DNA of 8,116 nt, taken from NCBI GenBank assembly GCA_030017935.1, contig JASEGF010000090.1, positions 1-8,116 of the forward strand, given 5' to 3'. This document shows, piece after piece, positions 1-7,439 of the stretch. Each line of letters starts with the position of its first letter. Position 1 is the stretch's first letter. This stretch comes from Bacteroidales bacterium (GTDB lineage Bacteria > Bacteroidota > Bacteroidia > Bacteroidales > DTU049). A program made the translations under genes and the position numbers. The notes under the pieces were generated by a model, which searched no databases, was not told the origin of the DNA, and saw only the letters and a program-made list of their open reading frames with translations.

Positions 1-1049
1 CTGAATTTTTTCATGGAAATTATTTACCTCATTACAATGTAGATGTAAATAATACAAAATATGAACCTACTTGGGATCCTCTATTAGATTTCGCTGATGT
101 CAAAGGACAGGAAAATGTAATAAGAGCTATGGAAATAGCTGCCGCTGGACGTCATAATATTCTAATGATAGGACCACCTGGTGCAGGAAAAACTATGATG
201 GCTAGACGATTACCTACGATTATGCCTCCTATGACTTTCGAAGAAAGTTTAGAAACTACGCAAATATATTCTGTCGCTGGGAAAATTAAAAATGATGAAG
301 GGCTTATTAGAGAAAGACCTTTCAGAGCCCCACATCACACCATTAGTGATGTAGCTCTAGTAGGTGGAGGTGCTATTCCTAAACCTGGCGAAATTTCTCT
401 AGCTCATAATGGTGTCTTGTTTTTAGATGAATTACCTGAGTTTAAAAGATCTGTTTTAGAGGTATTACGTCAACCTTTAGAAGATCATTTGGTTACTATT
501 AGTCGCGCAAAATATGCTACTGTTTTTCCAGCTAATTTTATGCTTGTAGCTGCTATGAATCCTTGTCCTTGCGGTTTTTATAATCATCCAGAAAAACAAT
601 GTACATGCGGACAAGGGGCTATTAAAAAATATTTGAATAAAATATCTGGTCCTTTATTAGATCGTATAGATATTCACATAGAGGTTGTTCCATTAGTTTT
701 TAAAGAATTAGCTTCTACTAAAAATACACATAGTTCAAATGATATTAGAACAAATGTGATGAAAGCTTACGAGATTCAAAAAGATAGATTCCAAAATTTA
801 CCTAAAATATATTCCAATTCTCAACTTCATTCTAGATTGATTAAAAAATATTGTCCAGTACAGGATGAGGGAATGATATTATTAAAAAATGCTATGGAGA
901 AATTGTCTCTTTCAGCAAGAGCTTATGATAGAATACTAAAATTAGCACGTACAATAGCAGATTTAGATGATTCTGAAATTATTAAAGCATATCATTTAGC
1001 TGAGGCAATTCAATATAGAACTTTAGATAAAAATAATTGGGGATTATGA
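1..1049 (+). CDS. YifB/ComM family AAA+ ATPase (Mg-chelatase-like), 5' end cut by the window
   Basis: The frame is open from base 3 with no stop, and residues upstream of the Met at 129 (DFADVKGQENVIRAM) already match the family. The gene therefore begins outside the window and 129 is not its start. About 348 residues are visible of a family length near 510; the missing part is the N-terminal Lon-protease-like domain. Visible motifs are Walker A GPPGAGKT (171-194), the Mg-chelatase signature RAPHHTISD followed by VGGG, Walker B GVLFLDE (411-431), the cysteine motif NPCPCG (558-575) with a second Cys pair (CTCG), the arginine-rich LLDRIDIH segment, and the C-terminal helical domain with SARAYDRILKLARTIADL. 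ComM in competent bacteria is a hexameric helicase promoting branch migration during uptake of foreign DNA. In Bacteroidota the role is not settled, so only the family is assigned. It ends 19 nt before a terminator hairpin shared with the convergent operon. Confidence 0.95.
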   Translation, partial: EFFHGNYLPHYNVDVNNTKYEPTWDPLLDFADVKGQENVIRAMEIAAAGRHNILMIGPPGAGKTMMARRLPTIMPPMTFEESLETTQIYSVAGKIKNDEGLIRERPFRAPHHTISDVALVGGGAIPKPGEISLAHNGVLFLDELPEFKRSVLEVLRQPLEDHLVTISRAKYATVFPANFMLVAAMNPCPCGFYNHPEKQCTCGQGAIKKYLNKISGPLLDRIDIHIEVVPLVFKELASTKNTHSSNDIRTNVMKAYEIQKDRFQNLPKIYSNSQLHSRLIKKYCPVQDEGMILLKNAMEKLSLSARAYDRILKLARTIADLDDSEIIKAYHLAEAIQYRTLDKNNWGL

Positions 1050-1067
1050 TTTAGCTTAATTATAAAT

Positions 1068-1099
1068 AAAAAAGCCGTATTTTTTAATACGGCTTTTTT
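1068..1099. terminator. Bidirectional intrinsic terminator between the yifB-like gene and gldN
   Basis: This is a perfect 14-bp inverted repeat. The left arm AAAAAAGCCGTATT (1068-1081) pairs with AATACGGCTTTTTT (1086-1099) around a TTTT loop. The GC-containing core with an A run on one side and a T run on the other gives a U-tailed hairpin on either strand. It sits 19 nt after the yifB-like stop and 18 nt after the gldN stop on the opposite strand, exactly between convergent genes, so one element can end both transcripts. Confidence 0.9.
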
Positions 1100-1116
1100 A
1101 TTATTTGTTTTAATTA

Positions 1117-1956
1117 TTAGAATTCCCATAAATCGTGCTCAAAGATAAATATATCATTTTTTATTCTCTCACTTTCTAATAAAGCATCAATTCCAGTGGC
1201 ATAAGCATTGATATATCTATCATATACATTAGACTCTTTAATGATATAGCTCTTAAACATTCTTTTAGCAAAAGCATCATCATATGTCATCCTTTGTCCA
1301 TCATTGAAACGGTTAAAATACTCATATCGTACCAGATAAGGTCTTAAATCATTAAAATATATCCAAAATAAAGGCCTAGTTCCTTTTTCAGTAATTCCAT
1401 CAGGTTCAAATTCAACCATAAGTGGCAATATACCAATAATACGACACTCTAGAACAGATCTTTGTTTATCAAAAATCCAATCTTCTTTTAGACGATATCT
1501 GGTTACTGTAGATGGATCAAATTCACTTACTATGACAGTATCACGCTCTTCACCAGTGAAAGGATCATAAGTTTTTGTTTTTTCTTCTTTTCGAATAATG
1601 TTTTGTACAGCTTCTTTAGTTAAAGGAACTTTAAAATCATCCGATTCAGGATTATAAGGAGTTATACCACCTTCTTGAATACCTATCATTATAACAGACA
1701 TCAAATTATAACGTCCATTAGTAGGTTGCATAGGATAGTAAAAAGGTTGATTTATCTTTTCTCTCATATCAATTTCGCGCCATATTCTTGTAGCATAGAA
1801 TACATCAGATTCATGAATGTATTGATAAGGCACTGGCACTCTATTAGTTAAATCTGTTTTTTCATAAGCCCCATCTACTGGCGCTTGAAAAACTTGAGCA
1901 TTTAAACTCGTTAAGCATACAATTAGGAACAAACCTAAAAAACTTAAATATTTCAT
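1117..1956 (-). CDS. gldN: GldN/PorN, periplasmic ring component of the type IX secretion system
   Basis: A 279-residue secreted protein. The N-terminus (MKYLSFLGLFLIVCLTSLNA, then Gln) is a signal peptide with a predicted cut after Ala20. Family-typical blocks follow: DVFYATRIWREIDMREKINQ with PFYYP (about residues 51-75), the YRLKEDWIFDKQRS segment with LECRIIGILPL (about 154-180), LFWIYFNDLRPYL, FAKRMFKSYIIKESN with VYDRYI, and a C-terminal tail ending HDLWEF. GldN assembles with the lipoprotein GldK into a large periplasmic ring under the outer membrane that receives force from the GldM stalk. It is the last gene of the operon, 14 nt after gldM, with an A/T-rich leader and no Shine-Dalgarno. 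The product is compact compared with P. gingivalis PorN as I recall it (about 360 aa). Nothing in the frame suggests truncation, because both ends carry expected motifs. Confidence 0.95.
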   Translation of the reverse strand: MKYLSFLGLFLIVCLTSLNAQVFQAPVDGAYEKTDLTNRVPVPYQYIHESDVFYATRIWREIDMREKINQPFYYPMQPTNGRYNLMSVIMIGIQEGGITPYNPESDDFKVPLTKEAVQNIIRKEEKTKTYDPFTGEERDTVIVSEFDPSTVTRYRLKEDWIFDKQRSVLECRIIGILPLMVEFEPDGITEKGTRPLFWIYFNDLRPYLVRYEYFNRFNDGQRMTYDDAFAKRMFKSYIIKESNVYDRYINAYATGIDALLESERIKNDIFIFEHDLWEF

Positions 1957-1970
1957 ATTTATAAATTTTC

Positions 1971-3584
1971 TTAACCTGTTATTCTCAAAGATACAGTAGG
2001 CAATGTTCTCACGCTACCATCTGGCCCTTTAGCTTTAATGTCTTCAACATAAAATCTAGAGCCACGTCCAGATTTTTGTACAATATTGATAACATCTTGA
2101 GTGAACCTAAAGCCATTTACTGGTTGTCCAAGTAGATCTCCTGCAGGTGATTTATATGTAAAACTGTAAGAAATAACATCAAATCTTAGATCAAAATCGA
2201 AATTTTCAATTACAGCGGTTACATATGGATTAGCTAGTAGCTCTGTTTTAGTATAATTACCACCCGGTTTACCTGCTACATAAGCTATAGGAGAAGGCAC
2301 TCTTTTAACTCGGAATTTAGCACTTCCCATAGTCATTATCTTACCATTCATTTCTGCAGATACATTTATGGTAGCTTCGGTCCCTTGTTGTACTTTTACT
2401 ATATATTTACCATTACCTTGTGGTATAATATTACCGTTAGTTATGCTAGCTCTCACCCTATCATTAGGTACACCAGGCACAGATATAGATACTGGATTAT
2501 CTACACCTATGTAGAATACATTCATCTTATCAGCAGATACAGTAGCAGTAGGAGACATCACAAAATATTCTTCTTTAAACCAATATGTTTGTACTGCCCC
2601 TGATTGGCTTTTTATTGTTATAGTACCACCATATTTTTTATTTCCTGGTGAGCCAGCAGGAATTTTTAATATACCACGACCACTATCACCTTCTAGCTTA
2701 GTAACATTTCCGAGAACTTTCATATTCACTGTATCTACGTCATCACCTATTAATATTTCTGGATTTTGACGAGAGTCATAAGCAGCTACAAATATTTCTG
2801 CTTCATATTCTCCTCCTGCAACTATTATATTAGATTTAGGTACTACTTTCACACCTACTCTATCAAAAGTATAATCTTCGGCACTAACAGCAGAATATAA
2901 TTGAGCTACAACATCAGCCTCCATATTTCTAACTTCTAGAATAAGTTTATTTAATATTACAATATCAGCTGCTAGTATAGTATGGTAAAAATTGGTCATT
3001 TCCCAATTTAACTGCTGATCGCCTCCTATAGTTGGATACATTTTGTTTTCTATATCTAAACCCAATTTCACTTTATCAGAATATTTGCCAAGTAATTCAA
3101 TCATTTTTTTACGAAAACTAACAAGTTTATTTTTTAATTCTCTAGCTTTGCCACCACTTCCATCTTGAGAATCACCTATAAAGAAATGTGTAGGAGCATC
3201 AAAATTATCTCTACCTTTCACATCTCTTAAATTTAATTTTTTAGCCTCTTCCAATGGAATACCATCAGTTACAGAAATTACTTCAGCTTTTAAATTTTCA
3301 ATATAATTTACCAATTCGTCAGCATCTTTTTTTACTATTAATGCTTTATCATAATTATCTTTTACTTTATCTGGAGTCATAGCATAAGCTTTTTCAAACA
3401 TAGCATAATTGCCTTGTACTTTATCATAAAAGATTCTATTAGTCTCCTCGATACTATCATTAACTATGATAAATGCATCTAGGATATCTTTAGATACATT
3501 TAATGCTAACATTGCTGTGAGCACTAAATACATCATTCCTATCATTCTTTGTCGCGGGGTTTCCGCACAATTTTTTGCACTCAT
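1971..3584 (-). CDS. gldM: GldM/PorM, periplasmic stalk of the type IX secretion motor
   Basis: A 537-residue protein, close to the 510-520 usual for GldM/PorM. A short cytoplasmic start leads into PRQRMIGMMYLVLTAMLALN (residues 10-29), the near-invariant single transmembrane helix that sits within the GldL pentamer. Then comes the helical D1 domain (about 35-235), ending in the conserved WEMTNFYHTILAADIVILNK block, and three beta-rich domains: D2 about 236-345, D3 about 346-430 (TATVSADKMNVFYIGVDNPV), and D4 about 431-537 (PSPIAYVAGKPGG onwards). Dimeric GldM spans the periplasm and transmits proton-driven rotation of GldLM to the GldK/GldN ring. The start is set by the TM position and by a strong AAGGAG ribosome-binding site 10 nt upstream. 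It lies 21 nt after gldL and 14 nt before gldN. Domain borders are approximate and inferred by similarity. Confidence 0.97.
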   Translation of the reverse strand: MSAKNCAETPRQRMIGMMYLVLTAMLALNVSKDILDAFIIVNDSIEETNRIFYDKVQGNYAMFEKAYAMTPDKVKDNYDKALIVKKDADELVNYIENLKAEVISVTDGIPLEEAKKLNLRDVKGRDNFDAPTHFFIGDSQDGSGGKARELKNKLVSFRKKMIELLGKYSDKVKLGLDIENKMYPTIGGDQQLNWEMTNFYHTILAADIVILNKLILEVRNMEADVVAQLYSAVSAEDYTFDRVGVKVVPKSNIIVAGGEYEAEIFVAAYDSRQNPEILIGDDVDTVNMKVLGNVTKLEGDSGRGILKIPAGSPGNKKYGGTITIKSQSGAVQTYWFKEEYFVMSPTATVSADKMNVFYIGVDNPVSISVPGVPNDRVRASITNGNIIPQGNGKYIVKVQQGTEATINVSAEMNGKIMTMGSAKFRVKRVPSPIAYVAGKPGGNYTKTELLANPYVTAVIENFDFDLRFDVISYSFTYKSPAGDLLGQPVNGFRFTQDVINIVQKSGRGSRFYVEDIKAKGPDGSVRTLPTVSLRITG

Positions 3585-3594
3585 CTTTTTTGAA

Positions 3595-3600
3595 CTCCTT
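3595..3600 (-). promoter_or_regulatory. Shine-Dalgarno sequence of gldM
   Basis: On the minus strand AAGGAG stands 10 nt before the gldM ATG, inside the 21-nt gldL-gldM gap. It is a full match to the anti-Shine-Dalgarno core. The other operon genes (porP, gldK, gldL, gldN) have A/T-rich leaders with no comparable site, as is normal in Bacteroidota. It supports the chosen start. Confidence 0.75.
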
Positions 3601-3605
3601 TATTT

Positions 3606-4694
3606 TTATTTATTAATACTCATTGCTGCTAACATATTTCCATAAATGGTATTAAGAGACTGCAAGTTTTGTGTTAATTTTTGTGTTTGAGATTTGTATT
3701 CTTGTATAGAAGAAAGTACTTCTTGTACATTATTAGTAAAGCTTTCTACACCTTGTCCGAAATTTTCTACCTTAGTTAATTGAGCTTGTAATTCACTTAT
3801 TTGAACTTCATAGATAGAGTTTAAAGCAGAGAGATTAGTTGTAATTTTCCCAAATTGCTCAGTCAATTTAACATTATCAAACCCTTGTAAATCTAGTTTA
3901 GATGTAGTATTGACAAGTTTTTCTGAAGATTCAATATACGCTTTGGCAAGCTGATTAGAACTATTAGCAGCATTCTGAATTGTTTCAGTGTAAACTTTAT
4001 TTGCATTAGCTGTTTCTTTCATGCTATTAGCACTTTCTTCAGTAGCTTGAGATAATTTTTGGAAATTAGAAACAATATTTTTCAAATTATCAGCAAATTC
4101 TAGATTTGATCCAATAACTTTAGCAGTCGATTCTTTAGTCTGTAAATAAGTTTGATTAAGTTCAGATACAGTATTAGCAGTAGTATTTAAGTTAGTAACG
4201 AAATTATCTGTAGCTGCAGTGGCATCTGCTAGGGCAGAGAGTTTTTTTGCATTTTCACTTAAATTACTCATACCTTCAGCGAGGCTTTCGATAAGCTCTG
4301 GACCTATTTTAGCTTCTTCTAGCATTTTATCTAATTTTTGTGTAACGCTATCTTTAATTTGTAATTCTCCTCCTACACCTATAGCTTCAGTTGCTTTACG
4401 AGTTTCAATCTTTTTAAGCATTTCTTCATCCATAGGTTCATTTGGGTGATAATATCCCCATAACTCTGGATATACTAAACTCCAATCTGGAATAACTGGT
4501 TGCTCTTCAAATGCTGAAAAGAAAAAGATGATAGACTCAGTGATCATACCAATACTTAGCATTAAAGTAGCTCCTGGCCAGTGAGTGATTTTAAAAAGTG
4601 CACCTAAAATAACAAGAGAAGCACCAATACCGTACAATTTGGTCATAAAGTTTTTGTACGCTTTACTTTTTACAATTTTGTCTAAAAAACCCAT
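3606..4694 (-). CDS. gldL: GldL/PorL, proton-channel subunit of the type IX secretion motor, with a long cytoplasmic coiled-coil tail
   Basis: A 362-residue inner-membrane protein. Two transmembrane helices lie at about residues 19-35 and 43-62, joined by the conserved KITHWPGATLMLSIG turn. Charged residues implicated in proton transfer in GldL are present: Lys35, His38, Glu53 in the second helix (TESIIFFF, equivalent to Glu49 of F. johnsoniae GldL as I align it) and Glu63 at its end. The GldL signature DWSLVYPEL follows at 70-78. From about residue 110 to the end the protein is Ala/Ser/Asn/Gln/Leu-rich with heptad-like spacing and no membrane segment. This reads as a long helical or coiled-coil cytoplasmic domain. 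Five GldL surround the two TM helices of a GldM dimer and power secretion and, in gliders, motility. The total is far longer than F. johnsoniae GldL (about 215 aa) and nearer P. gingivalis PorL (about 309 aa). The gene sits 40 nt after gldK and 21 nt before gldM. Confidence 0.95.
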   Translation of the reverse strand: MGFLDKIVKSKAYKNFMTKLYGIGASLVILGALFKITHWPGATLMLSIGMITESIIFFFSAFEEQPVIPDWSLVYPELWGYYHPNEPMDEEMLKKIETRKATEAIGVGGELQIKDSVTQKLDKMLEEAKIGPELIESLAEGMSNLSENAKKLSALADATAATDNFVTNLNTTANTVSELNQTYLQTKESTAKVIGSNLEFADNLKNIVSNFQKLSQATEESANSMKETANANKVYTETIQNAANSSNQLAKAYIESSEKLVNTTSKLDLQGFDNVKLTEQFGKITTNLSALNSIYEVQISELQAQLTKVENFGQGVESFTNNVQEVLSSIQEYKSQTQKLTQNLQSLNTIYGNMLAAMSINK

Positions 4695-4734
4695 AACTTT
4701 TAATTTTTAATTTATTTTAATTAGCTGATTTATT

Positions 4735-6138
4735 TTAACGATAAACATTTGATGACATTGGGCCATCATCTTTATGGCGACCTAAATATGTTTGTACATT
4801 TCTAAATCCAATATATGAAGTAGCAGTATCTTGATATTCATAATCACGAGTACTCACTTGCATATAAAAGCTTATATCTTTCCAACTACCACCTCTAATA
4901 ACTTTTCTTTTTAATACAGGTGGATCAGAATCCTTAGCTTCGTATGTATAATCCATATTCAAGTCATGAGCATACTGATATGTAGATGGATCAAAAGCAT
5001 TATTAGTCCATTCAGCTACATTACCAGCCATATCATATAATCCATAATCATTAGGAGAATAATGTGCTACTATGACTGTATGCAAACCACCATCATCTAC
5101 ATAATTACCTCTTAATGGTTTAAAATTAGCTAGAAAACAGCCATTATAATTACGTGTATAAGGGCCGCCCCAAGGATACGGACTTAACTGTAATCCACCT
5201 CTAGCAGCATATTCCCATTCAGATTCAGTAGGCAATCTAAAATCATTTACATAGGAACTACCCGTTTGGGATAGATATGCATTTAAATAATTTGTACGCC
5301 AAATAGAAAATGCTCTAGCTTGTTTCCAATTAACACCAACAACAGGATAGTTATCATAAGCAGGATGCCAGAAATAGCTCTGCGTCATTGGTTCATTAAA
5401 TGAATAAGTAAAATCATGTACCCAGCAAAGAGTATCTGGGAAAACATTAATAACATCTTTTTTAACATATACTGAGCGATCTGAATAACCTTGTGGTCTA
5501 TTATTCCACATAGGCATAGTTACATTATCAGTTTGATCACTAGTAAGAGGGCTATCCCAATTTTTAGCAGCAGCAGCACGATAATCTATCCAATAATATT
5601 CATAATTCCATTTACGAACATCAAATTGTTTCCTACGGAAAAATCTCTCATGCTCTGGCAGATACATATCAGCAAGAGCTTCTCTTTCTTCTTGTCCTTC
5701 CCAATTAATTTTAGTTTTCCAATTAATAGCTGGTGGGAATAATTCCTCACCATATTCATTTTGAGTAATTAGATGCTCTTCATTTATTTCTCCTAAGACA
5801 GTATGAGCTATAGAATCTCTAACCCAATAAACAAATTGTCTATATTCATTATTAGTAATCTCAGTCTCATCCATATAAAAAGCTTGTAAAGAAACAACCT
5901 TATTTGTCTGGATTTGATTATAAGGTACATCCTGATCACTCTGGCCCATAATAAATGAACCTAAAGGAATAAATACCATACCATAAGGGGTCGGTTGATA
6001 CCACATAGGACGATCTCTCACACCTACTAATTGTCCATTATCTGAAGTATCACATGCAGTAGAAACAATTGATATTAAACAAACAGCTACTGCGGTTTTT
6101 AGAATTGCTCTTGATGTTTTTATATTCATTTTTATCAT
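4735..6138 (-). CDS. gldK: GldK/PorK, FGE-fold outer-membrane lipoprotein of the type IX secretion ring
   Basis: A 467-residue lipoprotein counted from the ATG at 6138. The signal segment (RAILKTAVAVCLISIVSTAC) ends in a slightly unusual lipobox S-T-A-C at Cys29. The conserved GldK opening NGQLVGVRDRP and PYGMVFIPLGSFIMG follow. The rest is an FGE/SUMF1-type fold with a family insertion (about 105-245): MDETEITNNEYRQF, PVVGVNWKQARAFSIWR, FRLPTESEWEYAARGG, GLYDMAGNVAEW, KVIRGGSW and YIGFRN. The two catalytic Cys of true formylglycine-generating enzymes, which follow RGGS, are Asp421 and Met426 here, so the role is structural. With GldN it forms the ring beneath the outer membrane that the GldM stalk contacts. 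The start is ambiguous among TTG 6147, ATG 6138 and ATG 6129. I chose 6138 because a GGA sits 4 nt upstream and the signal peptide has a normal length; 6129 is nearly as good. It is 52 nt downstream of porP. Confidence 0.95.
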   Translation of the reverse strand: MIKMNIKTSRAILKTAVAVCLISIVSTACDTSDNGQLVGVRDRPMWYQPTPYGMVFIPLGSFIMGQSDQDVPYNQIQTNKVVSLQAFYMDETEITNNEYRQFVYWVRDSIAHTVLGEINEEHLITQNEYGEELFPPAINWKTKINWEGQEEREALADMYLPEHERFFRRKQFDVRKWNYEYYWIDYRAAAAKNWDSPLTSDQTDNVTMPMWNNRPQGYSDRSVYVKKDVINVFPDTLCWVHDFTYSFNEPMTQSYFWHPAYDNYPVVGVNWKQARAFSIWRTNYLNAYLSQTGSSYVNDFRLPTESEWEYAARGGLQLSPYPWGGPYTRNYNGCFLANFKPLRGNYVDDGGLHTVIVAHYSPNDYGLYDMAGNVAEWTNNAFDPSTYQYAHDLNMDYTYEAKDSDPPVLKRKVIRGGSWKDISFYMQVSTRDYEYQDTATSYIGFRNVQTYLGRHKDDGPMSSNVYR

Positions 6139-6190
6139 TATTTCCAATTTTTATCTATTAAACGTAAAAAATTTAATTAAGGTTACATCC

Positions 6191-7186
6191 TTATAAGAAT
6201 CTAACATTTCTATTACCTGTTTTATATGTCCTTTTTTCAATCAAAAAACAATAATTTATAAATACTTCATGACTACCAGAGCTCACTTTGTGTCTGCCAA
6301 TAGCTGAAGTAGTAAAATCATAAGAATATCCAAATGAGAGTGGAGCAAGTCCCTGATTAGAACTATTAGCAAAAGGTTGCGCACCTACATTAAGTATGAC
6401 TGCATCTTGTACTCTATATCCTAAACCAGCCCATACCATTCCCTGATAATACATTTGAACATTAATATCATATTGAGCAGAAACAAAATCAGTTTTAATC
6501 AAAGCAGATGGTCTTATTTCAAATTGATCATTATTAAGTGGAAAAATATAACCTCCAGTTATAAAGTAATGTCTTTTTAGTTTTAGATTAGAAACATCTG
6601 ATAGTTCTGCAGAAGACTGAATTAAATTGAGACTAGATAAACCTACCCAAAATTGATTTGGTTTCAATAAAAAAGCTCCTAAGTCAGCATCTATAACCAT
6701 ATCTGATTGATTACTCCTTTGCATCAATAATGGATCATTATCTTCTAAAGGATTTAATAATGAAAAATCTAATCCTTTATCGAGAAAATGAATATTAAAC
6801 CCAACACCAAGGACAAAATCACGAATATAAAAATTATACGAGTAACCAATTTTAACTCCTGTATTATTCTCGAAACCTAATTTATCGTTATACACTATGA
6901 GATTCAAACCACCATGAATTGGTTTAATATAAGCATCTACAGCTAATAACATAGTTCTAGGATTAACATTATACTCTTTACCATTTACTACCTCACTGAA
7001 ACCTAACCATTGATTTCTATAAAGAGCTGTTGCACAAATTGAATTTTTAACTCCAGCAAAACCTGGATTATAAGCATTAAAATTTTGGAAATAATGAGTA
7101 AACTGTGCCTCTTGCTGTGCTTTCAAAAAGGTATTTGATAATAAGAGTATTAAAAATATTGAGATGAATAATAAACTCTTTTTCAT
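6191..7186 (-). CDS. porP: PorP/SprF family type IX secretion outer-membrane protein
   Basis: A 331-residue outer-membrane protein. The start (MKKSLLFISIFLILLL onwards) is a signal peptide with a predicted cut after Ala23 (LKA, then Gln). The family signature follows directly: QFTHYFQNFNAYNPGFAGV, then YRNQWLGF. The remainder shows alternating aromatic/polar strands typical of a beta-barrel (for example GGLNLIVYNDKLGFENN, VKIGYSYNF, LSFGYSYDF). The C-terminus, with SHEVFINYCF and a basic tail ending NRNVRFL, is also family-typical. PorP in P. gingivalis and SprF in F. johnsoniae are needed for secretion or surface display of T9SS substrates. The name porP is preferred here because it is the first gene of a porPKLMN-like operon, its position in P. 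gingivalis. Many paralogues of this family occur per genome, so position rather than sequence alone supports orthology. A Bacteroidota-type promoter lies upstream. Confidence 0.9.
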   Translation of the reverse strand: MKKSLLFISIFLILLLSNTFLKAQQEAQFTHYFQNFNAYNPGFAGVKNSICATALYRNQWLGFSEVVNGKEYNVNPRTMLLAVDAYIKPIHGGLNLIVYNDKLGFENNTGVKIGYSYNFYIRDFVLGVGFNIHFLDKGLDFSLLNPLEDNDPLLMQRSNQSDMVIDADLGAFLLKPNQFWVGLSSLNLIQSSAELSDVSNLKLKRHYFITGGYIFPLNNDQFEIRPSALIKTDFVSAQYDINVQMYYQGMVWAGLGYRVQDAVILNVGAQPFANSSNQGLAPLSFGYSYDFTTSAIGRHKVSSGSHEVFINYCFLIEKRTYKTGNRNVRFL

Positions 7187-7296
7187 AATTATAAATTTGA
7201 CTGTAAAATTATATAATTTTTTTGAATTACAAAAATTTTAAAAAATAATATTTTTTTCATTAATATTCGCTTTTATTAAAAATTAAAATTACATTG

Positions 7297-7326
7297 CAAA
7301 AATAAATAAAATTTTTAAAAAACAAA
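7297..7326 (-). promoter_or_regulatory. Predicted promoter of the porP-gldKLMN operon
   Basis: On the minus strand a TTTG (7326-7323) is followed after 18 nt by TATTTTTG (7304-7297). This fits the Bacteroidota sigma-ABfr pattern of a -33 TTG/TTTG and a -7 TAnnTTTG separated by about 17-23 nt. Transcription would begin near 7290, giving a leader of about 100 nt before porP. In sequence this AT-rich, part of the match could arise by chance. The TTTG pair at correct spacing makes it the best candidate in the spacer. Confidence 0.5.
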
Positions 7327-7439
7327 TTTTTTTTATATTAAAATTTTTTAATATTCTTCTTATAATTTCATAATGGATTTCCATAATTTTATTTTGTAAA
7401 ATTAATATTATACAATAATGAAAACTTACATAATTTTAT

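Noticed and set aside
129..1049. A complete 306-residue AAA+ gene starting at the Met at 129.
   Set aside because: The frame is open back to base 3 and the upstream residues match the YifB family. 129 is an internal Met just before the Walker A motif.
2385..2603. A 72-codon plus-strand ORF opposite gldM.
   Set aside because: It lies wholly inside gldM on the other strand, is rich in Tyr/Ile/Ser from antisense AT-rich codons, and has no leader or recognisable motif.
4219..4449. A 76-codon plus-strand ORF opposite gldL.
   Set aside because: It is an antisense shadow of the Ser/Ala-rich GldL tail. Its Ser/Leu/Ile repetitiveness reflects the complementary codons.
5491..5742. An 83-codon plus-strand ORF opposite gldK.
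   Set aside because: It is an antisense shadow within a well-conserved gene, with no supporting signal.
4735..6138. Sulfatase-modifying formylglycine-generating enzyme as the function of gldK.
   Set aside because: The catalytic Cys pair is absent, a lipoprotein signal is present, and the neighbours are gldL, gldM and gldN. All of these identify GldK.
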